64,000 nt of DNA from Bradyrhizobium forestalis (GCF_002795245.1 NZ_PGVG01000009.1:168040-232039); one strand, 5' to 3'; counted from the first letter of the stretch, positions 26,648 to 36,184 are shown. Notes: generated by a model not told the origin, from the letters alone. Translations and numbers: made by a program.

Positions 26648-27121
26648 TTACTGATTGCTGCCGATGAACTGCAGCACGATCTCTCGGCGGTGCGGGCGGC
26701 TGCGATGCTCGATCAGATAGATCGCCTGCCAGGTGCCGAGCGCAAGCTTGCCGTTCAGGACCGGGACCTGGAGCGAGGTCCCCGTCAGCATCGTCTTGAT
26801 GTGCGCCGGCATGTCGTCAGGTCCCTCGGTCTCATGGATCCATCCGGCGTTCTCCGGTGCGAGCCGTGACAGTGCCGTGGTGAGATCGACCAGCACGGAG
26901 GGATCGGCATTCTCCTGGATCGTCAGCGAGGCCGAGGTGTGGCGGATGAACAGCGTCAGCGCGCCCTCGCGCGCGTGCGCCTCGGCGATGAATTTTGCGG
27001 CTTCGCTGGTGAGATCGGTGAAGCCACGGCCCGATGTCTGCACGGTCAGCAGCGACGACGAGATCGTGGTGACTTGCACGGACGATGCTGCCGAGCGTGT
27101 GACGGATTTGGCTGATGTCAT
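26648..27121 (-). CDS. YjbQ-family (UPF0047) protein
   Basis: 157 residues. Family motifs: LTLFIRHTSASLTIQENADP, DVL-like VDLTTAL, GPDDMPAHIKTMLTG, LALGTWQAIYLIEHR. UPF0047 members, including E. coli YjbQ, have been reported to complement thiamine-phosphate synthase defects, but the biological role is uncertain. The histidines in IRHTSAS and PAHIK likely bind a ligand or metal. Start 27121 (ATG) is preceded by GAGGGA. Convergent with the MFS gene. Confidence 0.9.
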   Translation of the reverse strand: MTSAKSVTRSAASSVQVTTISSSLLTVQTSGRGFTDLTSEAAKFIAEAHAREGALTLFIRHTSASLTIQENADPSVLVDLTTALSRLAPENAGWIHETEGPDDMPAHIKTMLTGTSLQVPVLNGKLALGTWQAIYLIEHRSRPHRREIVLQFIGSNQ

Positions 27122-27155
27122 CAAAAATCCCTCAACTCCGGAGGCTCGTCACGCG

Positions 27156-27671
27156 TCAAATTTTCCCCGACACGTCCTTCTGCACGCGGTGGGCCATGTC
27201 GATCAGCCGCCGCCAAGCCTTCTCCAGGAACGACATCACGCGATCGACGTCCTGGTCGCTCGGCAGCGGGATCTCGATCTTGCGCTCGCCCTCGGCGACC
27301 TTGGGCTCGGCCTTCTTCAGCGGGTCGGATTCCGGCAGCGCCTCGTCGATCTTGCCCGAGACCGTCGGCCCCGCCGCGAGCTGTCCCTTCAGCCTCTCGA
27401 CCTCGGCCTGGAGCCTGCCGATCTCGGCGTCGAGTGCGGTCCGCTCGTCAGGCACCGCGTAGCACGCCCAGCCGGCGCCGTTCTTGGTGCAGGTCGATAC
27501 CGTGCCGGTGCGCGTGTCGAGCCGCAGCACGCCCTCGGGGATGGGTGTCATGCTGTAGCGACCATTTTCGCCGTCGGGCGCCGATTGCGCAGCCACGAGG
27601 CCGCCGCCGAACATCATCACTGCGGCAGCCGCCGCTAGCCATGATGTTGTGGATGACGTCGCTGGTCTCAT
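27156..27671 (-). CDS. Membrane-anchored or exported hypothetical protein with coiled coil
   Basis: 171 residues. Start 27671 follows GGAG and gives [20 protein letters not shown] with a hydrophobic N-terminal segment ending near AQSAP, a signal peptide or anchor. Two cysteines in STCTKNGAGWACYAVPDER recall a small disulfide loop. Then a helical coiled coil (DAEIGRLQAEVERLKGQLA) and an acidic, charged tail with a KIEIPLP-DQDVDRVMSFLEKAW helix. No named family recognised. Located 34 bases downstream of the YjbQ start, on the same strand. Confidence 0.72.
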   Translation of the reverse strand: MRPATSSTTSWLAAAAAVMMFGGGLVAAQSAPDGENGRYSMTPIPEGVLRLDTRTGTVSTCTKNGAGWACYAVPDERTALDAEIGRLQAEVERLKGQLAAGPTVSGKIDEALPESDPLKKAEPKVAEGERKIEIPLPSDQDVDRVMSFLEKAWRRLIDMAHRVQKDVSGKI

Positions 27672-28030
27672 CGCTGTCTCCGCCACGGCGCTGCTGCGGC
27701 TTCTGCGCAATTCTACACCCCCATCGGGCGGTCCGCCGCCAAAAACCCGCCCCTGAGCTCAACGAACCCGATGGCTTCTTTGATCCCGGCCGTGCGGCGA
27801 AAGGACAGCTGTGTCCGCCGATCGTGAGTAGACCTGCTGCGGTGCGGCGTCACGCTGTGTGCAGCGCTGCACCGCGCGCCGATATCATAAGACAAATCAA
27901 ATACATAACAGAAAGCGACGCAATCGTGACTTGGCTTGACTTGATTATGGGCCATCAGTATGGTCCGCGCGGCTTTTGAGGGTGGCGGGCGTAATTTCCA
28001 TTTGGCCGCAGCGTTTCGGGTCTTTGTCGC
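27672..28030. other. Intergenic region between divergent genes
   Basis: 359 bases. A minus-strand frame here (27713-28165) looks like a shadow. I see one promoter-like pair (see 27936-27964); nothing else. Confidence 0.5.
27936..27964 (+). promoter_or_regulatory. Candidate promoter of the F0 operon
   Basis: TTGACT at 27936, 17-base spacer, TATGGT at 27959, about 65 bases upstream of atpI. This is a good sigma70/RpoD-like match in an otherwise GC-rich region; not experimentally supported here. Confidence 0.45.
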
Positions 28031-28405
28031 ATGGCACAGAGCACGGGACACGGTGAGAGTGGAGATCGCGATAGATCGTCCGAGGAAGCTGCGCTTTCCG
28101 AACGGCTCGGAAATCTCGATCAGCGGTTGTCCGAATTGCGCGACCGCCGGATCAAGACCGAGCAACCCGCAGGTGACGGTGAGGACAGAGCGGCCAGAGC
28201 CTCGGCGATGGCGCTTGGCTTCCGGTTATCCTCCGAGTTGGTCGCCGGTGTCGCTGTCGGAGCGGGGATTGGCTGGGGGTTCGACCGCTTGCTGTCGACG
28301 TCGCCTTTCGGGTTTATCGTGTTCCTGTTGCTGGGCTTCGTCGCCGGCGTGGTGAATGTGGTGAGAACGGCGGGCGCGGGTCAAAACAGGCGCGGTGATT
28401 CGTAG
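28031..28405 (+). CDS. atpI: ATP synthase accessory protein AtpI
   Basis: 124 residues: acidic N-terminal half (coiled, [15 protein letters not shown]), then two membrane helices ([20 protein letters not shown] and [18 protein letters not shown]). The [10 protein letters not shown] motif is typical of AtpI/F0-assembly proteins in alphaproteobacteria. Opens the F0 operon atpI-atpB-atpE-atpF2-atpF, the classic alphaproteobacterial arrangement apart from the F1 genes. Confidence 0.93.
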   Translation: MAQSTGHGESGDRDRSSEEAALSERLGNLDQRLSELRDRRIKTEQPAGDGEDRAARASAMALGFRLSSELVAGVAVGAGIGWGFDRLLSTSPFGFIVFLLLGFVAGVVNVVRTAGAGQNRRGDS

Positions 28406-28516
28406 GCGATCCCACCAGGAGAGGAATGATCGTGCCGGCCTCGCCGGTACGGGCCGGCCCGGCCGGCAGACCGAGACCCGCCGGCATTGCCCGGCAGACC
28501 AAGAGATGCCGCGCTG

Positions 28517-29266
28517 ATGAAAATCGACCCGATCCACCAGTTCAACATCGAGCCTCTCTTCACCCTGGGCCATATCGGCAATCACACGATCGCCTTCACC
28601 AATTCGTCGCTCTACATGCTGGTGGCGGTGGCGATCATCTCGATCCTGATGCTTGCCAGCGGCACGCAGCTGGTTCCCGGGCGCCTGCAGTCGGTCGCCG
28701 AAATCTCCTACGAATTCGTCGCCTCGACCATCCGTTCGACGGCCGGCGCGGAAGGCATGAAGTTCTTCCCGCTGATCTTCTCGCTGTTCATGTTCATCTG
28801 CGTCTCGAACCTGGTCGGCATCATCCCCTACACCTTCACGGTGTCGAGCCATCTGATCGTCACCGCGGCGCTCGCGCTTCTGGTCTTCTTCACCGTCCTG
28901 ATCTACGGCGTCGCCAAGAACGGCCTGAAATTCTTCAAGATCTTCGTTCCCCACGGCGTCCCCATCTACATCCTGCCGCTGGTCATGTTCATCGAGGTCC
29001 TGTCGTTCTTCCTGCGGCCGGTCTCCCACAGTGTCCGTCTCTTCGCCAACATGCTGGCCGGCCACATCGCGCTGAAGGTGTTCGCAGGCTTCGTCGCCAT
29101 GCTCGGCTTCTCGCTCGGTGCCATCGGCTGGGTCGGCGGCGTGCTGCCGCTGGCGCTCACGGTCGCGCTGACCTCGCTCGAGATCCTGGTCGCGTTCCTC
29201 CAGGCCTATGTGTTCGCGATCCTGACCTGCATCTATCTCAACGACGCCATTCATCCGGGACACTGA
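28517..29266 (+). CDS. atpB: F0F1 ATP synthase subunit a
   Basis: 249 residues, five to six membrane helices. N-terminal [12 protein letters not shown] is the usual opening, and [12 protein letters not shown] carries the essential arginine of the proton channel. Starts at ATG 28517 near AAGAGA; the upstream frame (28487) is rejected. Forms the proton half-channels of F0 with the c ring. Confidence 0.96.
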   Translation: MKIDPIHQFNIEPLFTLGHIGNHTIAFTNSSLYMLVAVAIISILMLASGTQLVPGRLQSVAEISYEFVASTIRSTAGAEGMKFFPLIFSLFMFICVSNLVGIIPYTFTVSSHLIVTAALALLVFFTVLIYGVAKNGLKFFKIFVPHGVPIYILPLVMFIEVLSFFLRPVSHSVRLFANMLAGHIALKVFAGFVAMLGFSLGAIGWVGGVLPLALTVALTSLEILVAFLQAYVFAILTCIYLNDAIHPGH

Positions 29267-29319
29267 GCGGTCCGGGGAATTTCCACCCACAACCCCATCT
29301 TTCTTCCAAGGAGTCTAAA

Positions 29320-29550
29320 ATGGATCCGGCAGCAGCAAAACTTATCGGCGCGGGCATCGCGTGCATCGGCATGGGCGGTGCGGGCGTCGGCGTGGGCGTG
29401 ATCTTCGGCAACTACCTCGCCGCAGCCGTGCGCAATCCGTCGGCCGCTCAGGGGCAGTTCGGCAACCTGATCTTCGGCTTCGCCGTGACCGAAGCGCTCG
29501 GCATCTTCTCGCTGCTGATCGCGCTGCTGCTGCTGTTCGTTCCGCTCTGA
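29320..29550 (+). CDS. atpE: F0F1 ATP synthase subunit c
   Basis: 76 residues, two helices. Glycine-rich first helix ([20 protein letters not shown]), RNPSA loop, and second helix with the proton-carrying Glu58 ([20 protein letters not shown]). Strong AAGGAG at 29308, seven bases from the start; c is made in multiple copies, which fits a strong ribosome binding site. Located between atpB and atpF2. Confidence 0.97.
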   Translation: MDPAAAKLIGAGIACIGMGGAGVGVGVIFGNYLAAAVRNPSAAQGQFGNLIFGFAVTEALGIFSLLIALLLLFVPL

Positions 29551-29615
29551 GGACGACGTTTTTCGCGCCGTTCCAGAATCTGGGGCGGCGCGCGTGACAG
29601 CAACAGGAGAACTCC

Positions 29616-30182
29616 ATGGCTGAGAGTCATGGCGGCGCGAAAGGTCCGGCGGCGGGCGCTCACACCGAGGCTGACGGTGGTCACCACGGTGGCGGTTTTC
29701 CGCCGTTCGAGAGCAGCAGCTTTGCTTCACAGCTGGTGTCGCTCGCGATCTTCTTCGTCCTGCTTTACGTGATCGTGTCCAAGCTCGCTCTGCCGCGCAT
29801 CGGCGGTGCGATCGAGGCGCGTCAGAACAAGATCGAGGGCGACCTCGCTGAAGCGCAGAAGCTGAAGGACCAGTCCGAGGCGGCGCTGAAGGCTTATGAA
29901 GGCGAGCTCGCTTCGGCGCGTTCGCGGGCGCAGGCGATCGGCAACGAATCCCGCGACAAGGCGAATGCGCAGGCGGACGTCGAGCGCAAGGCGCTGGAAG
30001 AACAATTGGCGGCCAAGCTAGCCGAGGCGGAGAAGACCATCGCCTCGACCCGCGTAGCCGCCATGAGCAACGTCCGCGGCATCGCGGCCGATGCGGCAGG
30101 CCAGATCGTGCGGCAGCTCACCGGCGTCGTTCCCGACGTCGCGTCGGTCAATGCCGCGGTCGATGCGTCCTTGAAGGGTTAG
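29616..30182 (+). CDS. atpF2: F0F1 ATP synthase subunit b'
   Basis: 188 residues. Histidine/glycine-rich cytoplasmic N-terminus, one membrane helix ([18 protein letters not shown]), the [15 protein letters not shown] signature and a long coiled-coil stalk. The paired b/b' genes are typical of alphaproteobacteria and photosynthetic bacteria. Start at 29616 follows CAGGAGA. Confidence 0.93.
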   Translation: MAESHGGAKGPAAGAHTEADGGHHGGGFPPFESSSFASQLVSLAIFFVLLYVIVSKLALPRIGGAIEARQNKIEGDLAEAQKLKDQSEAALKAYEGELASARSRAQAIGNESRDKANAQADVERKALEEQLAAKLAEAEKTIASTRVAAMSNVRGIAADAAGQIVRQLTGVVPDVASVNAAVDASLKG

Positions 30183-30187
30183 TCGAG

Positions 30188-30673
30188 ATGTTCTTCGAAC
30201 CTGAATTTTGGGTTGCCGTCGCCTTCGTGATCCTGATGGTCGTGTTTGGCTATCTCGGGATCTTCAAGACGGCGATCACCGCGCTCGATCATCGCGCCGA
30301 CCGCATCAAGGCCGAGCTCGACGACGCCGCGCGCCTCAAGCAGGAGGCGGCCAAGGTGCTCGCCGACTACAAGACGCGCAGTGCCGCGGCCGAGCGTGAG
30401 GCTGCCGACATCATCGCCAACGCCAAGGCCGAAGCCGAGCGCATCGCAGCCGACGCGAAGGCGAAGATGGAAGACTTCGTCGCCCGCCGGACCAAGACCG
30501 CGGAGAGCAAGATCGCGCTCGCCGAAGCCCAGGCGCTGGCCGATGTCCGCGCCGCAGCCGCGGAAGCCGCCGTCCAGGCCGCCTCGACCATCCTGTCGCA
30601 GTCGGTCAAGGGCCAGGTCGCCGACGACCTGCTCGCCAAGGGCATCAACGAGGTTCGGCAGAAGCTGAACTGA
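30188..30673 (+). CDS. atpF: F0F1 ATP synthase subunit b
   Basis: 161 residues. Helix [20 protein letters not shown], then a stalk ([20 protein letters not shown]) with the usual charged coiled coil. Last gene of the F0 operon, five bases after the b' stop, and followed by a terminator. Confidence 0.95.
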   Translation: MFFEPEFWVAVAFVILMVVFGYLGIFKTAITALDHRADRIKAELDDAARLKQEAAKVLADYKTRSAAAEREAADIIANAKAEAERIAADAKAKMEDFVARRTKTAESKIALAEAQALADVRAAAAEAAVQAASTILSQSVKGQVADDLLAKGINEVRQKLN

Positions 30674-30695
30674 GATTTCGGCCTTTGCACCAATC

Positions 30696-30727
30696 AAAAA
30701 GCCGGCGCGATGAGCGCCGGCTTTTTT
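30696..30727 (+). terminator. Rho-independent terminator of F0 operon
   Basis: AAAAAGCCGGCGC-GATGA-GCGCCGGCTTTTTT: about 13-base-pair stem with T-tract, 23 bases after the atpF stop. Confidence 0.93.
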
Positions 30728-30744
30728 GTTGCCTGAAAGACTCT

Positions 30745-30868
30745 CGTGTCCCGGACGTGGCGCGGCATGCAATGACGCGACGCTGAGCCGGGACCCAGTT
30801 GTGCCGCGGCGTGGGCCCCGGCTCTGCAGCGCATCGCCGAAGAGGCGCTGCGCTGCGTCCGGGGCACG
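30745..30868. repeat. Intergenic palindromic repeat, family A copy 2
   Basis: 124 bases starting CGTGTCCCGGACG and ending CGTCCGGGGCACG, containing GAGCCGGGACCC and GGGCCCCGGCTCTGCAGCGCA. Shares these blocks in the same order with the copy at 49212-49346. Lies between the F0 terminator and the stop of the minus-strand gene at 30877. Confidence 0.8.
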
Positions 30869-30876
30869 AGCTCGGC

Positions 30877-31527
30877 CTACTTCCGCTTCCGCCCCTTCGG
30901 CTCGGGTGAAAGCGCCTGCGGGTCGAAGCCGACATAGAAGATGTAGGAATCGGCGACCGCGGCTGACGGCACCGGATAGGCCAGATCCTCGACGATGAAG
31001 CTGAAGGGCACGCTGCCGCCTTCCGACATCTGCACCGTGGTGCGGTATGCCTTCGACGCAATCACCTTCTCACCCACGCCGCCCTGCACCACCGCAATAC
31101 GCAAGGGGACCTCGACGGTCGCAGGCGCACCGGCGGGACCTGCGATGACGCGGCCCTGGATGCCGATCCGGGCGGTGATATCGCCGCCGCTCCGGGCGCA
31201 TTCGCGCGCCATCTTGGTGATCGTTGCCTGGAAGCGGATGTCGTTACCGACGGCCTGCTTGCCGTTCGCACCGACCGCATAGGTGGAGGCGCCGGAGCGC
31301 ACGGTGACCTGCGGGCAATCGACGTCGTCCTCGGCTGGCTGGCCGGGCGCGGGCGCCGGATTTGGCTGGGCCGGCTCGTCCGGCTTGCCGCCGAACAGGC
31401 TCTTGAAGCGGTCGCTCAAGGACTGCGCCGCCGCCGGCGAGACGGACGTGAGCGCAACTGACAGCCCCAACGCGACCGCCCCCCCCCGCCGCAACGTCGT
31501 CCGCGATGACCGAAGCTTCTTCACCAT
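30877..31527 (-). CDS. Periplasmic/membrane hypothetical protein
   Basis: 216 residues starting MVKKLRSSRTTLRRGGAVAL with a signal peptide to AAAQ (near residue 35). Proline-rich linker (QPNPAPAPGQP), then a domain beginning DVDCPQVTVRSGASTYAVG with FQATITKMARECARSG, ITARIGIQGRVI and a carboxyl half of beta-strands. Two cysteines could form one disulfide. The broader open frame to 31767 is not used because the signal peptide begins at 31527. I recognise it as a conserved alphaproteobacterial exported protein without assigned function. Confidence 0.8.
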   Translation of the reverse strand: MVKKLRSSRTTLRRGGAVALGLSVALTSVSPAAAQSLSDRFKSLFGGKPDEPAQPNPAPAPGQPAEDDVDCPQVTVRSGASTYAVGANGKQAVGNDIRFQATITKMARECARSGGDITARIGIQGRVIAGPAGAPATVEVPLRIAVVQGGVGEKVIASKAYRTTVQMSEGGSVPFSFIVEDLAYPVPSAAVADSYIFYVGFDPQALSPEPKGRKRK

Positions 31528-31661
31528 CGACACCCATGCTCCATCACAACATCCGGGCCGATCCACCGACCGGACCGCGCCGTTATATCGCCAAAATCGG
31601 CGAACCCAAGGCAAGCGAACAAGGCGGGACCGTCGAGACCTTGGCCGCACGAGATCGCGGC

Positions 31662-32249
31662 TCAGCCGCGGAAATCCTCGTGCAGCAGTCCGAACAGCAG
31701 GTGATCCTGCCAGATCCCATTGATGCAGAGGTAACGGCGAGCCAGGCCCTCGCGGGAGAAGCCGCACTTCTCCAGCACCCGGATCGACGGCGCATTGGTC
31801 GGGATGCAGGCGGCCTCGACCCGGTGCAGATTGAGCTCGCCGAACAGCGTCGGCAGCAGCACCCGCAACGCTGCCGTCATGTAGCCGCGATGAGCATAGG
31901 GCTGTCCGATCCAGTAGCCGATGGTGCCGGCCTGGACGATGCCGCGCCGGACATTGGCCAGCGTGATGCCGCCAACCAGGGCGCCGTCGAGCTCGCGGAA
32001 GATCAGAAAAGGATAGGAACGGTCCGCGGCAATGTCCTCGGAATAGCGGCGCAGGCGACGGCGGAAGCCGGACCGGGTGAGATCGTCAGACGGCCAGATC
32101 GGCTCCCACGGCGTGAGATAGTCGCGGCTGGTCTCGCGCAAATGCGCCCATTGCAGGAAGTCCGACATTTGCGGGGCGCGCAGCAGCAGCCCGTTGCCGC
32201 GCGGCGCGAGGGCGGCGGCTCCACTGGATGGCAGGCGAAACAGGGCCAT
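31662..32249 (-). CDS. GNAT family N-acetyltransferase (RimJ/RimL-like)
   Basis: 195 residues. GNAT acetyl-CoA binding region IGYWIGQPYAHRGYMTAALR (Q/R-x-x-G-x-G/A variant), and NLHRVEAACIPTNAPSIRVLEKCGFSREG, characteristic of ribosomal-protein N-terminal acetyltransferase relatives. Part of the cluster thrC - M16 peptidase - GNAT seen in many alphaproteobacteria, 39 bases after the M16 gene stop. Protein substrate unknown. Confidence 0.93.
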   Translation of the reverse strand: MALFRLPSSGAAALAPRGNGLLLRAPQMSDFLQWAHLRETSRDYLTPWEPIWPSDDLTRSGFRRRLRRYSEDIAADRSYPFLIFRELDGALVGGITLANVRRGIVQAGTIGYWIGQPYAHRGYMTAALRVLLPTLFGELNLHRVEAACIPTNAPSIRVLEKCGFSREGLARRYLCINGIWQDHLLFGLLHEDFRG

Positions 32250-32288
32250 GGTGATGCTTTCCGGGGCGGTCTCGCCGTGGCGCGGCTC

Positions 32289-33578
32289 CTAATGCAGCCG
32301 CGCCTTGGCGCGCGCCCGGGTCAATCCTTCCGCAAAAGATACCGCCGTGTCCAGACCCCTGCCACTGCCCAATGCGACAACGGCAGGCCGGCTCCGCGCC
32401 AGCAATGCGCGCGCCGCGTCCCGCGTGGATTCGATGCTGACGGCATCGATCCGGGCCACAAGTTCCTGCGCCGTTTGCGGCCGCCCATAGGCGAGCACAT
32501 GCCGGGCGAGCTGCTCGGCACGGGAGGAGCAGCTCTCCATGGCCATCAGGAGACCCGCCTTCATCTGCGCCTTGGCCCGGGCGATCTCGGCCTCAGTCAG
32601 CGTCTCCACCGAATCATTCATGATGTCGACCACGACCTCCATCATCTCCGGCGCGTCGGCCGGATCGGTGCCGGTGTAGAGGCCGAAGAAGCCGGTATCG
32701 GTGTAGGGCGCGTGGAAGGTGTAGATGGAGTAGCAGAGGCCACGCTTCTCTCGCACCTCCTGGAACAGCCGCGACGACATTCCGCCGCCGAGAATGTTGG
32801 TGAAGACCTGGAGCGAGAACAGCGACGAGTCGGTCTGCGGCACGCCCTCCAGCGCCAGCGTCAGATGCGCCTGCTCGAGCTCGCGATGCACCACCTTGCT
32901 GCCGCCCTTGCCGAACTGAGCGGTCTGCGGCTTCGGCCCCGGCGTCCCCTCGAAACTGGCAAAGCGTGTCTCGACCTCGGCGACGACTTGGCTGTGATCA
33001 ACCGCGCCGGCCGCCGCCACCACCATGTCGGGCCCGCGATAATGCGTCGAGAGGTAGCCACGCAGCATGTCGCGGTTGAAGGCGCGCAGCGTCTTGGCCG
33101 TGCCGAGCAGCGAGCGGCCCATCGGCTGGTCGGGATAGCAAAGCTCGTTCAGATGCTCGAACACGACGTCGTCGGGCGTATCCTGCGCGGCACCGATCTC
33201 CTGCACGATGACGTTCTTTTCGCGCTCCAGCTCGTCGGGCTCGAAGGCGGGATTGGCGAGGATGTCGGCGAGCACGTCGAGCGCGAGCGGCACGTCGGCC
33301 TTCAGCACCCGCGCGTAATAGGACGTGGTCTCGGTCGAGGTGCCGGCATTGAGGTCGCCGCCGACCGCCTCGATCTCCTCGACGATCTCGCGCGAAGAAC
33401 GCTTCGTCGTGCCCTTGAACGCCATGTGCTCGAGCAGGTGCGAGATGCCGTGCTCGTTGGGCTTTTCGTCGCGTCCGCCGACGCCGGCCCAGACGCCGAG
33501 CGCAGCAGTTTCGAGGTGGGGCATCTCGTCGGTGACGACGGTCAGGCCGGAGGCAAGCTTGGAGATCTCGACGCTCAT
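32289..33578 (-). CDS. M16-family zinc metallopeptidase (mitochondrial processing peptidase-like)
   Basis: 429 residues. Inverted zinc motif HxxEH at 47-51 (GISHLLEHMAFKGT), downstream glutamate in ETTSYYARVL/NAGTSTE region, and C-terminal M16 domain (LDVLADIL, REVREKRGLCYSIYTF). Single-chain M16B beta-type; normal length. ATG overlaps the threonine synthase stop by four bases, so the genes are coupled. Processes peptides in the cytoplasm or periplasm; not established here. Confidence 0.93.
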   Translation of the reverse strand: MSVEISKLASGLTVVTDEMPHLETAALGVWAGVGGRDEKPNEHGISHLLEHMAFKGTTKRSSREIVEEIEAVGGDLNAGTSTETTSYYARVLKADVPLALDVLADILANPAFEPDELEREKNVIVQEIGAAQDTPDDVVFEHLNELCYPDQPMGRSLLGTAKTLRAFNRDMLRGYLSTHYRGPDMVVAAAGAVDHSQVVAEVETRFASFEGTPGPKPQTAQFGKGGSKVVHRELEQAHLTLALEGVPQTDSSLFSLQVFTNILGGGMSSRLFQEVREKRGLCYSIYTFHAPYTDTGFFGLYTGTDPADAPEMMEVVVDIMNDSVETLTEAEIARAKAQMKAGLLMAMESCSSRAEQLARHVLAYGRPQTAQELVARIDAVSIESTRDAARALLARSRPAVVALGSGRGLDTAVSFAEGLTRARAKARLH

Positions 33579-34993
33579 CCGGCAACTCCCTGCTTTGCGG
33601 CGCGGCTGACCGACAGCACGAACCGCTCGACCTCGGCCTGATCGTTCTTCATCACCCTCATGTGTTCGGATTTGGTCATCAAGCCGTCGAGCCAGGCCGG
33701 CAGTTGCGGCCGCTGGCCGCAGGCCGCCTCGACAGCGTCGGGGAATTTGGCTGGATGGGCGGTGGAGAGGACGATGCTCGGCACCCTCGTGTCGGTGGTG
33801 TCGCGGTCCGCGACGGCGAGCGCCACGGCCGTATGAGGATCGACCAGCTCGCCTGCTTCGCGCCAGGCGGCGCGGATCGCAGCCGCAGTCTCGGTCTCGT
33901 CGGCGCGCCCGGCATCGAACTCCTCGCGGATCGCGGCGAGCGTCGCATCGGGCAGCACGAAACGTCCGGACTGCTTCAGCGACTCCATCAGACGGCGCAC
34001 GCCTGCGGCATCGCGCCGGCTGGCCTCGAACAGCAGTCGCTCGAAATTCGAGGAGATCTGGATGTCCATCGACGGCGAGGCGGTCGCGTGCACCTCGCGC
34101 ACCTCGTAAATTCCAGTCTTCAGCGTGCGCGCCAGGATGTCGTTGACGTTGGCGGCGATGCGCAGGGTGCGCACCGGCAGCCCCATGCGCTTGGCGACAT
34201 AGCCGGCGAAGATGTCGCCGAAATTACCTGTCGGGACGACGAAATCGACCGCGCGCGCCGGCGCACCGACGGCGACGGCGGAGGTGAAATAGTAGACCAC
34301 CTGGGCGACGATGCGCGCCCAGTTGATGGAATTGACGCCGGACAGCGAGGTCGCATCGCGGAAGCGATGGTTGTTGAACATCCCCTTCACGAGCGCCTGG
34401 CAATCGTCGAACGTGCCTTCGACGGCGAGCGCGTGCACATTGGCCGCCCCCGTCGTCGTCATCATCCGCTGCTGCACCTCGGAGATGCGGCCGTGCGGAA
34501 ACAGCACGATGAGGTCCACATTCTCGAGTCCAGCAAAGGCTTCGACCGCGGCGCCGCCGGTATCGCCCGATGTCGCGACCACGATGGTGGTGCGCTGGCC
34601 GCGCTTGGCGAGCACATGGTCCATCAGCCGCGAGATCAGCTGCATCGCCACGTCCTTGAAGGCGAGCGTCGGACCGTGGAACAGCTCCAGCACGAATTGA
34701 TGCGGCGACATCTGGCGCAGCGGCACCACCGCGGGATGGCGGAAGGTGGCATAGGCCTCGTTCGCCATGCGGCCGAGCTCGGCGTCCGGAATCTCGCCGC
34801 CGGCGAAGGGACGGATCACATCGACCGCGACCTCCCAATAGGGACGGCCGAAGAAGCCGGCGATCGTCTCGGTCGGGAGCTGCGGCCACGTCGCCGGCAC
34901 ATACAGGCCACCGTCGCGGGCAAGCCCGGTCAGCATCACGTCACAGAAGCCGAGTTCGGGGGCCTCGCCCCGGGTCGAGATATAACGAGTCAA
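33575..34993 (-). CDS. thrC: Threonine synthase
   Basis: 472 residues, the longer PLP-dependent ThrC family of proteobacteria and fungi. Converts O-phosphohomoserine to threonine. PLP lysine Lys113 lies in LAFKDVAMQL; N-terminus RYISTRGEAPELGFCDVML; SGDTGGAA glycine-rich phosphate loop. A TTG start at 34993 is proposed: a longer TTG-initiated frame begins at 35005, but 34993 gives the typical MTRYISTRG start with GGAGGG just upstream. The rest of the operon is M16 peptidase and GNAT. Confidence 0.93.
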   Translation of the reverse strand: MTRYISTRGEAPELGFCDVMLTGLARDGGLYVPATWPQLPTETIAGFFGRPYWEVAVDVIRPFAGGEIPDAELGRMANEAYATFRHPAVVPLRQMSPHQFVLELFHGPTLAFKDVAMQLISRLMDHVLAKRGQRTTIVVATSGDTGGAAVEAFAGLENVDLIVLFPHGRISEVQQRMMTTTGAANVHALAVEGTFDDCQALVKGMFNNHRFRDATSLSGVNSINWARIVAQVVYYFTSAVAVGAPARAVDFVVPTGNFGDIFAGYVAKRMGLPVRTLRIAANVNDILARTLKTGIYEVREVHATASPSMDIQISSNFERLLFEASRRDAAGVRRLMESLKQSGRFVLPDATLAAIREEFDAGRADETETAAAIRAAWREAGELVDPHTAVALAVADRDTTDTRVPSIVLSTAHPAKFPDAVEAACGQRPQLPAWLDGLMTKSEHMRVMKNDQAEVERFVLSVSRAAKQGVAG

Positions 34994-35539
34994 ACTGCCC
35001 TCCAAAGGCGGGCGAGCCGAAGCTTGACCCTTAAGCCTTTGATTTTACGAAACTACTTGTTAACAGCCGGAGGCTTTGAGCCACCATAGAGTGTTTTGCG
35101 GCATCGGGAAACCGCTCTTCCGGCCACCCTCGCCCAATGAAAAAGGGCTGCGGCATTGCCGCAGCCCTTCTCTTGGAAGGTCTGTCGTTGTGTGCAGACC
35201 GGTTTGCCTCGTCGGGGTCGCCGACCCGTCAAAACTGTTCTGGCAAGCTTTCGTCGCATGTCACGAAATCGTCAAGGGACAAAACCGCGCGCGCCGAAGA
35301 ATGTTCCTGTTCTTCCCGGCCTACTCCGGCCCCGGCCCCAGCAACACGGCCAAGTCCTGCCGCCAAATGCCGCTTTTTCCCGAAATATTGGCGGCAGCAG
35401 GAACGAATGCAGCCTCGACCCATTGTGTCCGCGGATGGCTGTCAGCCCGTTGCCCATGGATTGCCCGGTCAACGGCGGCGGCGATCCGTCGACCGAACCG
35501 CTGCATCCTGAAGCAGCCGGTTCGGTCGCTGGCGGAGGG
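34994..35539. other. Intergenic region with minus-strand terminator
   Basis: 546 bases between thrC and the response regulator. Contains the terminator at 35138-35169 and otherwise nothing convincing; small frames on both strands lack good starts. A stretch at about 35050-35130 superficially resembles tRNA T-arm sequence (CTCAAAG loop) but has no acceptor stem. Confidence 0.5.
35138..35169 (-). terminator. Rho-independent terminator, minus-strand direction
   Basis: AAGGGCTGCGGC-ATT-GCCGCAGCCCTT: 12-bp stem. Read on the minus strand it is followed by TTTTTCATT, so it ends transcripts coming from the response regulator 371 bases upstream; on the plus strand only CTCTT follows. Confidence 0.8.
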
Positions 35540-36184
35540 TTAATTCATCCCGATTTCCACTGCGATCCGGATCAGGTCGGAGTGATTCTTGGCGCCCAGC
35601 TTCTGCTTGAGCAGGGATGTGGTGTTGGCGACCGTCTTGTAGGAGATGCCGAGCGCCTCGGCGACCTCGACGATCTTGTCGCCGCGTCCAAGCAGGCGGA
35701 GAATTTCGAGCTCCCGCGGCGTCATCTGCGAGGCCGGATTGGCCTTGATCGCCGCGCCGGAAAACGTCACGGCTTCCGCAAGCTGCGGCGAGATGAAATT
35801 GTCTCCGGCGACCACCTTGCGCACCGCTTTCAGCAGGATCCTGGGATCATCGCCCTTGGAGACATAGCCCTGCGCCCCAAGCTCGACGGCCCGCACCACG
35901 AAGGCCGGATCGTCGTTCATGCTGAACATGATGATCTTGGCGCCGGGATCGTCCTTGCGGATGCGTCGCATCAGCTCGAAGCCGGAGACATCGGGCAGGC
36001 TGATGTCGATCACGGTGACGTCGGGCCGCTTGCTGACGTAAGCGCGATGTCCGGATTTGGCATCGGTCGCTTCGTCAATGCGAATTGAGTGGTCGGAAGC
36101 GAACAGGGTGCGGCAACCCGACAGCACCACGGGATGGTCGTCGACGATCAGGATCCTGGTCGCCAGCTTGGCGGTATCTTGCAT
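35540..36184 (-). CDS. LuxR/NarL-family response regulator
   Basis: 214 residues from ATG 36184 (AAGAGAG eight bases upstream; a longer start at 36211 exists). Receiver with Asp14-Asp15, phospho-acceptor Asp60 (VTVIDISLPD), Lys in GYVSKGDD, and LuxR helix-turn-helix (MTPRELEILRLLGRGDKIVE, VAEALGISYKTVANTTSLLK). Divergent from the histidine kinase at 36250, 65 bases away, so most likely a cognate NarX/L- or LiaS/R-type pair with shared promoter region. Confidence 0.94.
   Translation of the reverse strand: MQDTAKLATRILIVDDHPVVLSGCRTLFASDHSIRIDEATDAKSGHRAYVSKRPDVTVIDISLPDVSGFELMRRIRKDDPGAKIIMFSMNDDPAFVVRAVELGAQGYVSKGDDPRILLKAVRKVVAGDNFISPQLAEAVTFSGAAIKANPASQMTPRELEILRLLGRGDKIVEVAEALGISYKTVANTTSLLKQKLGAKNHSDLIRIAVEIGMN

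Noticed and set aside
27713..28165. 150-codon minus-strand frame upstream of the F0 operon
   Set aside because: Overlaps atpI on the opposite strand, no motif, no ribosome binding site; overlaps the candidate promoter.
31506..33641. 711-codon open frame on the plus strand
   Set aside because: It is antisense to the exported protein, the GNAT and M16 peptidase genes, which have clear motifs; the frame is a GC-driven shadow.
35050..35130. tRNA-like sequence
   Set aside because: A 7-base CTCAAAG loop resembles a T-arm, but stems do not match and no acceptor pair is found.
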